DNA of 64,000 nt from Sphingopyxis sp. FD7. Lineage in GTDB: Bacteria; Pseudomonadota; Alphaproteobacteria; Sphingomonadales; Sphingomonadaceae. The notes under the pieces are model-generated. The model had not been told where the DNA came from and searched no databases. It saw only the letters and a list, made by a program, of their open reading frames with translations. Positions 8,267-16,565 of this stretch are shown in pieces (position 1 is the stretch's first letter; every line of letters starts with the position of its first letter). The stretch covers positions 1,922,001-1,986,000 of the forward strand of contig NZ_AP017898.1 of assembly GCF_003609835.1 (NCBI RefSeq), read 5' to 3'. The position numbers and the translations under genes are program-made.

Positions 8267-8494
8267 TCAGGGGCTGACGGGCGAATCCTCGTCATTCTCG
8301 GCAACCAGGACCATCGCGGTGATACCGGCCAGCAGGCCGATCAGCCCGATAACCCAGCTCGCATTGCCTTCGAGCTCGCTCGTCCCGCTCGCCACCGATG
8401 CGGCGCGTACGCTGCTCGCCGCCGACGCGGCGACTGGCGCCGCGACGACCGACAATGCCGCCAGCGAAATCGCGGCCTTCCTGACCATGCTCAT
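8267..8494 (-). CDS. Small single-pass membrane or exported protein, 75 residues
   Basis: A short gene with an ATG at 8494 and a CGGAG ribosome site six bases upstream. The product has a signal-like N-terminus (MVRKAAISLAALSVVAAP, Ala-rich to about residue 27), a Ser/Ala linker, a second hydrophobic stretch (about 47-66, WVIGLIGLLAGITAMVLVAE) and an acidic tail. It is therefore either a small two-segment inner-membrane protein or a processed one-pass protein. I recognise no domain. Proteins of this architecture are common and uncharacterised in sphingomonads. It stands alone between the EF-hand gene and tRNA-Gly. Confidence 0.6.
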   Translation of the reverse strand: MSMVRKAAISLAALSVVAAPVAASAASSVRAASVASGTSELEGNASWVIGLIGLLAGITAMVLVAENDEDSPVSP

Positions 8495-8795
8495 ATCAAT
8501 CTCCGTTGGATGAATTGCACTAGTCCTTGAGAAACCGGCACAATCCCCGTTCGATGCGCATCAGGCCACCGCTCGTCGCGAACGCGCGGCGGCTCATCCG
8601 ATCGCTGGGAGAGGCAGAGCATGGCGCGCGACAAGAACAAGCCCCGTCGCTTCTCTGCGGCGGGGCTTCCCCGGTTCCATCCGAAAGGAGGGATCCGATT
8701 CTGTCGTTGCTTTCGATCGGATGGGCGGGCGAAACGCGGGCAGGCACCAATGGCGCCGCAGGAAGCGATTGTGCGGCGCTTCGACAAAGCGCGGC
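8495..8795. other. Gap between small membrane protein and tRNA-Gly
   Basis: About 300 bases with no convincing gene; short open frames on both strands lack ribosome sites and protein-like composition. The only structure seen is the hairpin at 8639-8668. Confidence 0.5.
8639..8668 (-). terminator. Hairpin downstream of tRNA-Gly
   Basis: Arms AAGCCCCGTCGC / GCGGCGGGGCTT (one G-T pair) with a 6-base loop. It lies about 130 bases after the tRNA 3' end on the minus strand; the following T-tract is weak, so its role as terminator is tentative. Confidence 0.4.
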
Positions 8796-8869
8796 TGGAG
8801 CGGGTAGCGGGAATCGAACCCGCCTAGCTAGCTTGGAAGGCTAGAGCATTACCACTATGCTATACCCGC
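8796..8869 (-). tRNA. tRNA-Gly (anticodon TCC)
   Basis: Read on the minus strand the gene begins GCGGGTATAGC and its 7-base acceptor stem pairs with TACCCGC near the 3' end. The anticodon stem CTAGC/GCTAG encloses the loop CTTCCAA, giving anticodon TCC, and the T-arm has GGTTCGATTCC. The 3' CCA is encoded (8796-8798). It decodes GGA/GGG glycine codons. Confidence 0.96.
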
Positions 8870-8938
8870 GTCGCCAAGGCCGCGGCGATTGCCATTTTGA
8901 TCGGCCCCCGTCAAGCGCGGCGTCGAGCCTGCCATTGA

Positions 8939-8953
8939 GAACATCGTGGCAAC
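8939..8953 (+). promoter_or_regulatory. Possible LexA (SOS) box upstream of dinB
   Basis: GAACATCGTGGCAAC matches the alphaproteobacterial LexA site GAAC-N7-GAAC with one mismatch and ends 16 bases before the dinB start. Pol IV genes are often SOS genes, which supports the guess. Confidence 0.4.
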
Positions 8954-8969
8954 ATGATAGAATTGCGCC

Positions 8970-10100
8970 GTGGACGATCGCGACGATCAAAGGCCCGGTG
9001 ACGGCGCGGACACCCCGGTCCGCAAGATCATCCATGTCGACATGGATGCCTTTTACGCCTCGGTCGAGCAGCGCGACGCCCCCTCGCTGCGTGGAAAACC
9101 CGTTGCGGTCGGCGGATCGTCGCGGCGCGGGGTGGTCGCAGCGGCGAGCTATGAGGCGCGCAAGTTCGGCGTCCGGTCGGCGATGCCCAGCGTCACCGCG
9201 AAGCGGCAGTGCCCCGGCCTTGTCTTCGTGCCCCCGCGTTTCGAGGTCTATCGCGACATCTCGCACCAGATCCGCGCGATCTTCCGCGACTATGCCGACG
9301 AGGTCGAGCCGCTGTCGCTCGACGAAGCCTATCTCGACGTCAGCGCCGACAAAGCGGGGCTGGGCAGCGCGACCGCGGCGGCGAAGCTGATCCGCCGCCG
9401 CATCCGTGAAGAAACGGGCCTCACCGCGTCGGCCGGGGTTTCCTACAACAAGTTCATCGCCAAGCTGGCGTCGGACCAGAACAAGCCCGACGGGCTGACC
9501 GTCATCCCGCCGGGCAAGGGCGCCGCCTTTGTTCAGACGCTCTCGATCCGCCGCTTCCACGGCATCGGCCCGGTCACCGCGGCGAAGATGGAAGGTCTCG
9601 GCATCTTTTCGGGCGCCGATCTCGCCGCGAAAGATCCGCTTTGGCTCGCGACGCATTTCGGCAACAGCGCCGAATGGCTCTACAATCTCGCCCGCGGGAT
9701 CGACCATCGGCGGGTCAGGTCGAACCGGCCGCTGAAGTCGCTGGGCGGCGAGCGGACCTTCTTCAACGACCTGATCTCCGACACCGAAATCCGCGAGGCG
9801 CTGGCGCATGTCTGCACCGTCGTGTGGGACCGCGCGGCGAAGAGGGGCGCGCGCGGGCGCACCGTGACGCTGAAGCTGCGCTATGCCGATTTCCGCACGA
9901 TCACGCGTGCGAAATCGGTGGCCACGCCGATCCTCGACGGCGCAAGCCTGCTCGCCGCGGGCGAAGCGATCCTGGCCCCCCTGCTCCCCACCGAACAGGG
10001 CATCCGCCTGCTCGGCGTCACGCTGAGCAAGTTCGAGGGCGAGGAGGAAGAGGAGCGGGAGGAGCCGACGGGATCAGCCGATCTGCTCAGCCTCATTTAG
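8970..10100 (+). CDS. dinB: DNA polymerase IV (Y-family)
   Basis: 376 residues from a GTG at 8970. It is an error-prone translesion polymerase. The metal-binding residues are visible: D24 and D26 region in HVDMDAFYASVE, and D118-E119 in LSLDEAYLDV. It also has SAGVSYNKFIAKLAS, the helix-hairpin-helix GIGPVTAAKMEGLGI, and the little-finger domain with VTLKLRYADFRTITRAKS. The tail is very acidic (EEEEEREE) and ends ADLLSLI, a possible sliding-clamp binding peptide. A degenerate LexA box lies just upstream. The 3' end overlaps the convergent hypothetical gene by eight bases. An ATG at 8953 is in another frame. Confidence 0.95.
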   Translation: MDDRDDQRPGDGADTPVRKIIHVDMDAFYASVEQRDAPSLRGKPVAVGGSSRRGVVAAASYEARKFGVRSAMPSVTAKRQCPGLVFVPPRFEVYRDISHQIRAIFRDYADEVEPLSLDEAYLDVSADKAGLGSATAAAKLIRRRIREETGLTASAGVSYNKFIAKLASDQNKPDGLTVIPPGKGAAFVQTLSIRRFHGIGPVTAAKMEGLGIFSGADLAAKDPLWLATHFGNSAEWLYNLARGIDHRRVRSNRPLKSLGGERTFFNDLISDTEIREALAHVCTVVWDRAAKRGARGRTVTLKLRYADFRTITRAKSVATPILDGASLLAAGEAILAPLLPTEQGIRLLGVTLSKFEGEEEEEREEPTGSADLLSLI

Positions 10101-10563
10101 CGAGCGCGGGTGCGAAGCGCCGCATCGCCGCCTTCATCTTCGGCGACATCGCCTGATAGGGGCAGCGGATCAACGCCTCATCGGACACCTGGATATCCTC
10201 GCGAAAGGGCGCGCCGACGCGATAGAGCGCGCGGTCAACGCCCGTCGGCTTCACCCGGAAATAGCCCGCGCCGTCATAGCCGCCAAACTGCATCTGGGTG
10301 AAACCATCCTCGACGGCGCGCGTCTGCGTGATCTGCTGCAACTCGGCCACGGGGCCCAGATTGCCCGACGGCCCGTAATAATAGACCGAGCCCCAGCGCT
10401 TGCCGTCGAAAATATAGCCATAGCGCGCTGAGGCGCATCTCTGGTCGTCGTTCGTCCAGAAGCCTGCCGCGATCGGCAATTTGATTGCCGGTTGTGCCAT
10501 TGCGGGCGCACTGCCCGCGATCGCAGCCAGCGCCATGATCCATCCGCGCATCGACACCCCCAT
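10093..10563 (-). CDS. Secreted hypothetical protein, 156 residues
   Basis: The product starts with a signal peptide (MRGWIMALAAIAGSAPAMAQ after four extra residues), so it is periplasmic or secreted. The mature part has FWTNDDQRCASARYGYIFDGKRWGSVYYYG, several aromatic strands and two cysteines (one in QRCAS, one near the end in IRCPYQ) that could form a disulfide. I do not recognise the family. An internal ATG at 10551 (MRGWIM) has a G-rich ribosome site at good spacing and may be the real start. It faces dinB tail to tail with an eight-base overlap, and the RF3 gene ends 46 bases from its start side, on the same strand. Confidence 0.65.
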   Translation of the reverse strand: MGVSMRGWIMALAAIAGSAPAMAQPAIKLPIAAGFWTNDDQRCASARYGYIFDGKRWGSVYYYGPSGNLGPVAELQQITQTRAVEDGFTQMQFGGYDGAGYFRVKPTGVDRALYRVGAPFREDIQVSDEALIRCPYQAMSPKMKAAMRRFAPALAK

Positions 10564-10608
10564 TTTTTGCCCAAGATGACGTCATGGTGGCGGAAGTGGC
10601 CGGCGCGA

Positions 10609-12201
10609 TCAACCCGCCCCCGCGAACACCCGCTCCTTGGTCGCGGTAAAGCGGATCGCCGGATTGCGCTGCGTCACATAGCCGACCTCCCACGCGTCCT
10701 TCGCCATGAACACCGGTGCGCCGTCGCGATCGGTCGCCGCGCCGGCGCGATTGTCGGCCTGGAACGCCTTGAGCGCCGTGGCATCGTCGCTTGCGATCCA
10801 GCGCGCGGTCTCCCACGGCGACTGTTCGAGCTTCGCCTCGACCTTATATTCGGCTTCCAACCGGCTGATGAGCACGTCGAGTTGCAGTTGGCCGACGACG
10901 CCGACGATCATGTTCGCGCCGATTTCGGGATAGAAGACCTGGATGATCCCCTCCTCCGCCATGTCGTCGAGCGCTTTCCTCAGCTGCTTGGTCTTGGTCG
11001 GGTCGACGAGCGCGACGCGGCGCAGGATTTCGGGCGCAAAGTTCGGCAGGCCGGTGATGGTGATGTCGCTGCGTTCGGACAGCGTATCGCCGACGCGCAG
11101 CGTGCCATGGTTGGGGATGCCGATGATGTCGCCGGGGAAGGCCTCTTCGGCCATTTCGCGGTCCTGCGCCAGGAACAGCATCGGGCGGCTGATCGCGATC
11201 GCCTTGCCCGTCCCGCCCTGCATCAAGCGCATCCCGCGCTCGAACCTGCCCGAGCAGAGCCGCATGAAGGCGATGCGGTCGCGGTGCGCGGGATTCATGT
11301 TCGCCTGCACCTTGAACACGAAACCGGTCACGGCATCGTCGCCCGGCTGCACCGGCGCGGGTTCGGCGGGCTGCGGCTGCGGACCCGGCGCATGGTCGGC
11401 CAGTCCGGCGAGCAGGTCGACGACGCCAAACTCCTTGAGCGCCGAACCGAAAAACACCGGCGTCAGGTCACCATTACGGTAGGCCGCGGCATCGAACGGC
11501 GCATAGCACGCCGACGCCAGCTCGGTTTCCTCCTTCAGCAGCGCCAGCCGGCCGGCGCTGACCCGGTCGGCGAGCCGGGGGTCGTCCAGCCCCTCAACCG
11601 CAATGCGGTCGCCCTCATACATGCGCGACGCATCGCCGCCCGGCACCATCAGCGCGGGATCGGCAAGGTCATAGAGTCCCTCGAACTGCCCGCCCATGCC
11701 GACCGGCCAGTTCATCGGGCACACGTCGAGCGCGAGCCGGTCGGCGACCTCGTCGAGCAGCTCGAACGGCGTCCGCCCTTCGCGGTCGACCTTGTTGACA
11801 AAGGTGATGATCGGCACCGACCGCAACCGGCACACCTCGAACAGCTTGAGCGTCTGCGGCTCGATGCCCTTGGCTGCGTCGATCACCATCACCGCGCTGT
11901 CGACCGCGGTGAGCGTGCGATAGGTGTCCTCGCTGAAATCCTCGTGCCCCGGCGTGTCGAGCAGGTTGAAGATCAGCCCCCGATGCTCGAAGGTCATCAC
12001 CGACGAGGTCACCGAAATGCCGCGCTGCTGCTCAATCTTCATCCAGTCGGAGCGCGCACGCCGGGCCTGCCCGCGCGCCTTCACCTCGCCCGCGATATGG
12101 ATCGCGCCGCCCGCGACGAGCAATTTCTCGGTCAGCGTCGTCTTGCCCGCGTCGGGGTGGGAGATGATGGCGAAAGTTCGGCGTTCGAGGTGCTTGGACA
12201 T
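10609..12201 (-). CDS. prfC: Peptide chain release factor 3
   Basis: 530 residues from the ATG at 12201 (MSKHLERRTFAI), the usual start; a longer in-frame reading to 12327 adds an unrelated 42-residue leader and is rejected. RF3 is a translational GTPase that recycles RF1/RF2 after termination. Visible motifs are the P-loop SHPDAGKTTLTEKLL (about 14-28), the switch region QQRGISVTSSVM, DTPGHEDFSEDTYR, and NKVDREGR. The C-terminal EF-G-like domains follow, with VVGQLQLDVLISRLEAEY characteristic of RF3 rather than EF-G. The gene stands alone on the minus strand between a secreted hypothetical gene and a 600-base gap. Confidence 0.96.
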   Translation of the reverse strand: MSKHLERRTFAIISHPDAGKTTLTEKLLVAGGAIHIAGEVKARGQARRARSDWMKIEQQRGISVTSSVMTFEHRGLIFNLLDTPGHEDFSEDTYRTLTAVDSAVMVIDAAKGIEPQTLKLFEVCRLRSVPIITFVNKVDREGRTPFELLDEVADRLALDVCPMNWPVGMGGQFEGLYDLADPALMVPGGDASRMYEGDRIAVEGLDDPRLADRVSAGRLALLKEETELASACYAPFDAAAYRNGDLTPVFFGSALKEFGVVDLLAGLADHAPGPQPQPAEPAPVQPGDDAVTGFVFKVQANMNPAHRDRIAFMRLCSGRFERGMRLMQGGTGKAIAISRPMLFLAQDREMAEEAFPGDIIGIPNHGTLRVGDTLSERSDITITGLPNFAPEILRRVALVDPTKTKQLRKALDDMAEEGIIQVFYPEIGANMIVGVVGQLQLDVLISRLEAEYKVEAKLEQSPWETARWIASDDATALKAFQADNRAGAATDRDGAPVFMAKDAWEVGYVTQRNPAIRFTATKERVFAGAG

Positions 12202-12803
12202 GGCGGCGCCGCCTAGCAGGGGTCGCGCCGTGTGGAAAGGGGTCGGAGCGTGCGCCGCGACACGCGCCTGATCCGCCGATGCGGAGAGATTGGGGACCAG
12301 GGACGCCGGCTTGGGACCAATCGCCATTCAGAAGCTGGCGAGTCGAAAATGGTGGTTTTCCGTGATCCGGAGCGCAGCGTGCTTTTTGCACGTGAGCAGC
12401 GGAAGCGCACAAGGCCGCCATTTGCAGACCGACAGAGCTGAACGGCGATTGGGCCTAGGGGTGAGAAGCGGACAGGGACGCTTCCGCCCCGGAACGGAAA
12501 GGAATGTAAACGGCCGCAATCGGGGGTGGAGCGGGGGCGAGCGTGAGCGAGTGTGGCAAGCCTGGCCCCGCCGTCAGCGCTTCGGCTGCCCCCCTCCCAC
12601 GGCTATGCCACAGCGAGGATCCAATGGCCGCAATTCGCCGAAACCCGCCGCCGGGCCTTGCCGACCATCGCCGTTTCGGGACAATGAAACTCGCTTCATC
12701 GTATCTCAGGCACGGTTTGTCAGCCATGGCGTAGCCCTTGCTCCCCCATGCGCGTTCAAGACTCAGCGTTCCAATCCCTATTATCTCAAGGAGACCGTAA
12801 GCG
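12202..12803. other. Long intergenic gap between prfC and the three-repeat protein gene
   Basis: About 600 bases between divergent genes. Several short open frames exist on both strands but none has a ribosome site with protein-like sequence. A small hairpin GTGC-TTTTT-GCAC lies near 12388-12400. The right part must contain the promoter of the following gene. I see nothing else. Confidence 0.5.
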
Positions 12804-13601
12804 ATGCGGAAACTCGCAGGCTTTGTTGCAACTCTCTCTCTCTCGATGGCGGCCGCCACCGCGGCGCCCGCGCTTGCGCAGAATGCCGCCGCTGCGGCCG
12901 TCGACCTTTCGGTCGGCACCAAGGTTTTCGATTCCGAAGGCGCCGAACTGGGCACGGTGACCAGCGTGCAGGGCCCCAATGTCGTTGTCGATCTTGGCGA
13001 CAGCAAGCAGATCGCGCTTCCCAGCGCCTCGTTCGGCATGCTGGAAAAAGGCCCGACGATCGGCGCCACCAAGGCGCAGGTCGTCGCCGCGGTCGATCAG
13101 GCGGCGGCCGCCAACGAAGCGAAGCTGACCGCGGCGCTTGTGCCCGGCGCCGATGTGCGCGGCGTGAACGGCGAAGCCGTGCTGGGCAAGGTCAAGCTCG
13201 CGATGGCCGATGGCGTGGTGCTCACGACCCCGACCGGCGAAGTCAAACTGCCGCGCAATGCCTTTTTCATGGGCCAGGCCGGGCTCCAGACCAGCTTTAC
13301 GCCTGAACAGTTCGCCGAGGCGATGAAGGAAGTAAAGACCGCCGCCGCGGCCGATGACGCCGCGGTCGCCGCCGCGCTTGTCGCGGGCGCCGAAGTGCGC
13401 AGCCTCAAGGGCGCCGCGGTGCTCGGCAAGGTCAAGTCGGCGAGCGCCGACGCCGTGGTCGTCACCACCCCGGCGGGCGAGGACGTCAGCCTGCCGCGCA
13501 GCGCTTTCCTGATGTCGCCCGCGGGTCTTGCCGCGGCCTACACCGCCGAACAATTCGCCGCCGCGGTGGCCCAGGCAACGGGCGCCCAGCCGGCCAGCTA
13601 A
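12804..13601 (+). CDS. Secreted protein of three PRC-barrel-like repeats
   Basis: 265 residues with a signal peptide ending about residue 26 (PALAQ). The mature protein is three copies of one module of about 62 residues at roughly 37-98, 114-176 and 194-256. Each has GA.V....G..LG.V, a GV/VVV strand, a TP.GE-type turn in copies 2 and 3, LPR.AF or LPSASF, a GL.....T.EQF tail and a helical Ala-rich linker. The strand pattern resembles PRC-barrel modules, but I cannot confirm this. Copies 2 and 3 are most alike, implying a recent duplication. An AAGGAG site is ten bases upstream, and a strong terminator follows at 13631, so it is a single-gene transcript. Function unknown. Confidence 0.75.
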   Translation: MRKLAGFVATLSLSMAAATAAPALAQNAAAAAVDLSVGTKVFDSEGAELGTVTSVQGPNVVVDLGDSKQIALPSASFGMLEKGPTIGATKAQVVAAVDQAAAANEAKLTAALVPGADVRGVNGEAVLGKVKLAMADGVVLTTPTGEVKLPRNAFFMGQAGLQTSFTPEQFAEAMKEVKTAAAADDAAVAAALVAGAEVRSLKGAAVLGKVKSASADAVVVTTPAGEDVSLPRSAFLMSPAGLAAAYTAEQFAAAVAQATGAQPAS

Positions 13602-13630
13602 GTCGGTTCGCAACGCCGCATATCGATCGA

Positions 13631-13661
13631 GGGCGCGGGAGCATCGCTTCCGCGCCCTTTT
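13631..13661 (+). terminator. Rho-independent terminator
   Basis: Stem GGGCGCGGGAGC / GCTTCCGCGCCC (one G-T pair), 3-base loop, followed by TTTT. It terminates the three-repeat protein gene, and its position just ahead of the end of the convergent cyclase gene may serve both. Confidence 0.8.
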
Positions 13662-13675
13662 CTGTCGGGCGAAGC

Positions 13676-15460
13676 TCACGCCGCGCGCCGCATCCGGTTG
13701 CGACCTTCGCGTTTCGCGACATAGAGCGCCTGGTCGGCGCGGTGCAGCAATTCCTCGACGTCGGGCTCGCCGTCATAAACCGCCAGCCCGATGCTGATCG
13801 TCGCCTGCGGCAGCCCATCACCCTCGCCGACCCCGCTCTCGACCGCCTTGCGCACGCGCTCGGCGACGATCTCGGCCGCGAGTGCGCTCGATCGCTGGAG
13901 GATGCACACAAACTCCTCGCCACCGATCCGGCCCAGCATATCCTCGTCGCGAAGGGCGGCCTTGGCACGCTGCGCGACGCGCTGAATCACGCGGTCTCCC
14001 GTCGCATGGCCGTGCGTGTCGTTGATCCGCTTGAAATGGTCGATGTCAAAGATTGCCACCGCCAGCGGCGCGCCATGCGCGCGTGCGCCCGCCATCGCCT
14101 GGTCCAGAAAGGTCAGCGTGTGGCGGCGGTTGGGCAAACCCGTCAGCATGTCCGTGTTCGCGATGCGCTCGGCGGCGCTGCGCGCGGCCTCCAGGATGCG
14201 TGCGTTTTCGACGGTTTCGGTCACATCCTGTACCGTTCCGAAGATGCCCGTCGCGCGCGCGCCGCGGCCCCTTTCGATCGACCCGTGCGACTTGACGTGA
14301 CGGACTTTGCCATCGGCGCGCAGGATGCGGCCCTGGAACTCGAACGGTTCGCCCGTCCGCACGGCTGCTTCGAGCACTTTGCGCACTTCGGCGCGATCCT
14401 CCGCCAGATATTGCTGGACGCTATAATCGACGTCGACGGGCGTTCCGGGTTCCAGTCCGTGAACCCGATAGGTCTGGTCGGACCAATAGATCGTCCAGTC
14501 GACCAGATCGACGCGCCAGTGGCCGACGAGCGCTGCCGCCTCGGCCTGGAGCAGCCAGCGATTGCTCTGCTCGAGCCTTTTGGCCAGCCGCTGGCGCCCG
14601 ATGGTCAGCGCGGCAAGTGGCAGCGCCGCAAGCAGCAGCGCCAACAGATAGAATTGCAGGAACAGCACCTTGACCTTCGGGTCGCTGTCGATCGCCGCCA
14701 TCGGGCCATAGCCCTGCCCCGACAGAAGCGACACGATGATCGTCACGATCAGCATCCCCGCCGCCGCGCCGAACGGGCCCAGCCGATAGGCCGCCGCGAC
14801 CACCGCGATGCACGGCAGGAAGGTCGCCGGGAAATGCGACTGCGAAAAGACGAAGATCGTGACAATGCCCGCGCCGGTCAGGATCGCCGTCGCCTCGACC
14901 AGCATCGCGCGCGGCACCTTGCCGAACGCCTTCAATCCCGTCATGCGCGCCAGCATCACGATCGGCGGCGTCACGATCAACATACCGAGCAGCACGGTGG
15001 TCGACCAGGACAGGAAAAAGCCGCCCCCGCGCCCGGCGAGCAGCATCGCCAGCCCCGCACTAACCAGGCTGGCGGTCACTGCCGCGATGCAAAAGCTGAT
15101 GACCGCGCGCGGCGCCATGAACGATAATTCGCTCGGCTCGCGCCGTCGGATCAGCCACAGCGCGACGATGGCCTCGACCATATTGGCGAAGGTGAAGGCC
15201 AGGCTTGTCCACAAGGGCGTCGTCGCGCCCAGGTTGGCGGCAACGCTGGCCAATCCCATCCCCGCAAAGGCAGCGAGGCGCGCCCGCGCGGGCATCAGCA
15301 GCAACAGCGCCAGCATATATCCGCTCGCCGGCCACACCGCGGCGATGCTGTCGACCCCCCGCGTCGCATAGAGCGACAGGCTCGCGAGCAGATGATAGCC
15401 CGTGCCGGTCAACAGGAGCCAGAAGACCGCTTCGACTCTGGGGGACAGCGACCGGGTCAT
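13676..15460 (-). CDS. MASE1-PAS-GGDEF diguanylate cyclase
   Basis: 594 residues from the ATG at 15460. The first ~290 residues contain about eight to ten hydrophobic segments with the VWPASGYMLALLL signature of MASE1 sensor domains. A PAS domain follows (HWRVDLVDWTIYWSDQTYRVHGLEPG ... GKVRHVKSHG), then a GGDEF domain with DMLTGLPNRRH, DIDHFKRINDTHGHATGD and the active-site loop GGEEF. An RxxD inhibitory site (RDED) lies five residues before GGEEF, so product feedback by cyclic-di-GMP is expected. A TTG reading from 15538 would add 26 residues overlapping the TetR gene and is less likely. The stimulus is unknown. Confidence 0.9.
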   Translation of the reverse strand: MTRSLSPRVEAVFWLLLTGTGYHLLASLSLYATRGVDSIAAVWPASGYMLALLLLMPARARLAAFAGMGLASVAANLGATTPLWTSLAFTFANMVEAIVALWLIRRREPSELSFMAPRAVISFCIAAVTASLVSAGLAMLLAGRGGGFFLSWSTTVLLGMLIVTPPIVMLARMTGLKAFGKVPRAMLVEATAILTGAGIVTIFVFSQSHFPATFLPCIAVVAAAYRLGPFGAAAGMLIVTIIVSLLSGQGYGPMAAIDSDPKVKVLFLQFYLLALLLAALPLAALTIGRQRLAKRLEQSNRWLLQAEAAALVGHWRVDLVDWTIYWSDQTYRVHGLEPGTPVDVDYSVQQYLAEDRAEVRKVLEAAVRTGEPFEFQGRILRADGKVRHVKSHGSIERGRGARATGIFGTVQDVTETVENARILEAARSAAERIANTDMLTGLPNRRHTLTFLDQAMAGARAHGAPLAVAIFDIDHFKRINDTHGHATGDRVIQRVAQRAKAALRDEDMLGRIGGEEFVCILQRSSALAAEIVAERVRKAVESGVGEGDGLPQATISIGLAVYDGEPDVEELLHRADQALYVAKREGRNRMRRAA

Positions 15461-15521
15461 GCGACCAAATAGCCGGAAATAGGAAAATAAACCGCTAAGA
15501 TCGTCGCGCTTCTTCGGCGCT

Positions 15522-16130
15522 TCACCCCACGCCGCCAAAGGTCAGCCCGACGACCTCGGCGACGCGGGCTTCGTCCCACTCGATCCGTCGATCGAGGATC
15601 AGCATCGCAAGGCCATGGACGAGGGCCCAGGCATGGAGCGCCGCCGTGTCGGGGTCCGCCGTCCCCGGCAGCGCCTCGCCGACCCCGGCGCGCAGCAGAT
15701 TATACGCCACTTCGCCGCCGTCGCCGCCCGTGCTTCGCTCGGCCATCTGGCGCGTGAAGCTCAGCCGGAACAGCGCCGGTTCGTCGTGCGCGAAGCGGAC
15801 ATAGGCGATGCCCGTCGCCTTGAAGCCCGCGACGCCGCCGCCAGCCTTCAGCCACGCCTGCGCCTGGAGCGCCCCCAGTCGTCGCAATCCTTCGTCGGCG
15901 AGCGCGTCGAGCAGCGCCTCCTTGTCGGGAAAATGGCGGTAAAGCGCGGTCGCGCTGACCCCGACATCGCGCGCCAGCGCACGCAGCCCCAGCTCGCCGC
16001 CATCATCCTCGGCGAGCCGTTTCAGCCCGGCGGCGATCACCGCCGCGCGAAGGTCGCCATGGTGGTAAGCGCCCCCAGTCCTGGCGCCACGCTCTTTTAT
16101 GTTGACACTGTTATCTTCGCTGGGCATCAT
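15522..16130 (-). CDS. TetR-family transcriptional regulator
   Basis: 202 residues from the ATG at 16130 (a second ATG follows at 16127); a longer reading from 16190 would overlap the divergent gene. The N-terminal helix-turn-helix is YHHGDLRAAVIAAGLKRLAEDDG followed by LRALARDVGVSATALYRHFPDKEALLDALA, the classic TetR pattern. The C-terminal half is a ligand-binding helical domain with FKATGIAYVRFAHDEPALFRLSF, similar to the TetR_C WHG-type domain. It is transcribed divergently from the small membrane protein/carotenoid oxygenase genes, with starts about 50 bases apart, so it may control that pair as well as itself. Confidence 0.88.
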   Translation of the reverse strand: MMPSEDNSVNIKERGARTGGAYHHGDLRAAVIAAGLKRLAEDDGGELGLRALARDVGVSATALYRHFPDKEALLDALADEGLRRLGALQAQAWLKAGGGVAGFKATGIAYVRFAHDEPALFRLSFTRQMAERSTGGDGGEVAYNLLRAGVGEALPGTADPDTAALHAWALVHGLAMLILDRRIEWDEARVAEVVGLTFGGVG

Positions 16131-16146
16131 GTTTTCGCTGTAAACA
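16130..16146. promoter_or_regulatory. Possible TetR operator in the divergent region
   Basis: TGTTT-TCGCTGT-AAACA, a 5-base inverted repeat with a 7-base centre, overlapping the TetR start and 34 bases before the divergent gene. The position suits autoregulation; the arms are short. Confidence 0.3.
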
Positions 16147-16180
16147 TTTCGAGTCGCATAGGCAAGGTTGGAGTTCCCGA

Positions 16181-16549
16181 ATGATCGCATGGTCGGCCAT
16201 TGCCGCCGGTTTAGCCGTAATTGTCGCGCTTGCCCATTCCGTGATCAGCGAGCGCGTGATCCTGCGGCCGCTGTTCCGGCAACCGGCGCAGGGCATTTTC
16301 GATACGGCGCCCGGCCGCGACATCGTTCGCGCCATATTCCATATGCCCTCGGTCGCCTGGGCGGCGCTCGGCCTGGGCGTATGGTTCAACCGGCTTCAGG
16401 ACGGCCCCGACCTGATCGCGGTCATCGCGATGATCGTGTTCGCGTCGTCGGCGGTCGGCAATCTGGTCGCCTTGCGCCGTCCGCATCCCGGCGGAGTGCT
16501 GCTCCTGATCGCGACCGCCGCAACCGCAACCGACCTCTTCGTCAACTGA
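16181..16549 (+). CDS. Small integral membrane protein, 122 residues
   Basis: The start ATG at 16181 has GGAG seven bases upstream. The product is mostly hydrophobic with about four membrane segments (roughly 1-22, 50-68, 76-96 and 103-120) joined by short polar loops, one containing SERVILRPLFRQPAQGIFDTAPGR split between loop and helix. I do not recognise the family. It begins about 50 bases from the divergent TetR gene and ends 16 bases before the carotenoid oxygenase gene, so the two are probably one operon under TetR control. It might be an accessory or transport protein for the oxygenase substrate, but this is only an inference from position. Confidence 0.7.
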   Translation: MIAWSAIAAGLAVIVALAHSVISERVILRPLFRQPAQGIFDTAPGRDIVRAIFHMPSVAWAALGLGVWFNRLQDGPDLIAVIAMIVFASSAVGNLVALRRPHPGGVLLLIATAATATDLFVN

Positions 16550-16565
16550 CCGGAAGGAAACGACC

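Noticed and set aside
8621..8827. Short plus-strand frame next to tRNA-Gly
   Set aside because: It contains the hairpin at 8639 and runs into the tRNA; its tail is translated tRNA sequence.
12543..12734. Short frames in the gap after prfC
   Set aside because: No ribosome site, no conserved-looking segments, and overlapping frames on both strands are equally open.
15461..15538. TTG start for the GGDEF protein adding 26 residues
   Set aside because: It would overlap the TetR gene and adds a non-conserved leader; the ATG at 15460 fits the start of the membrane domain better.
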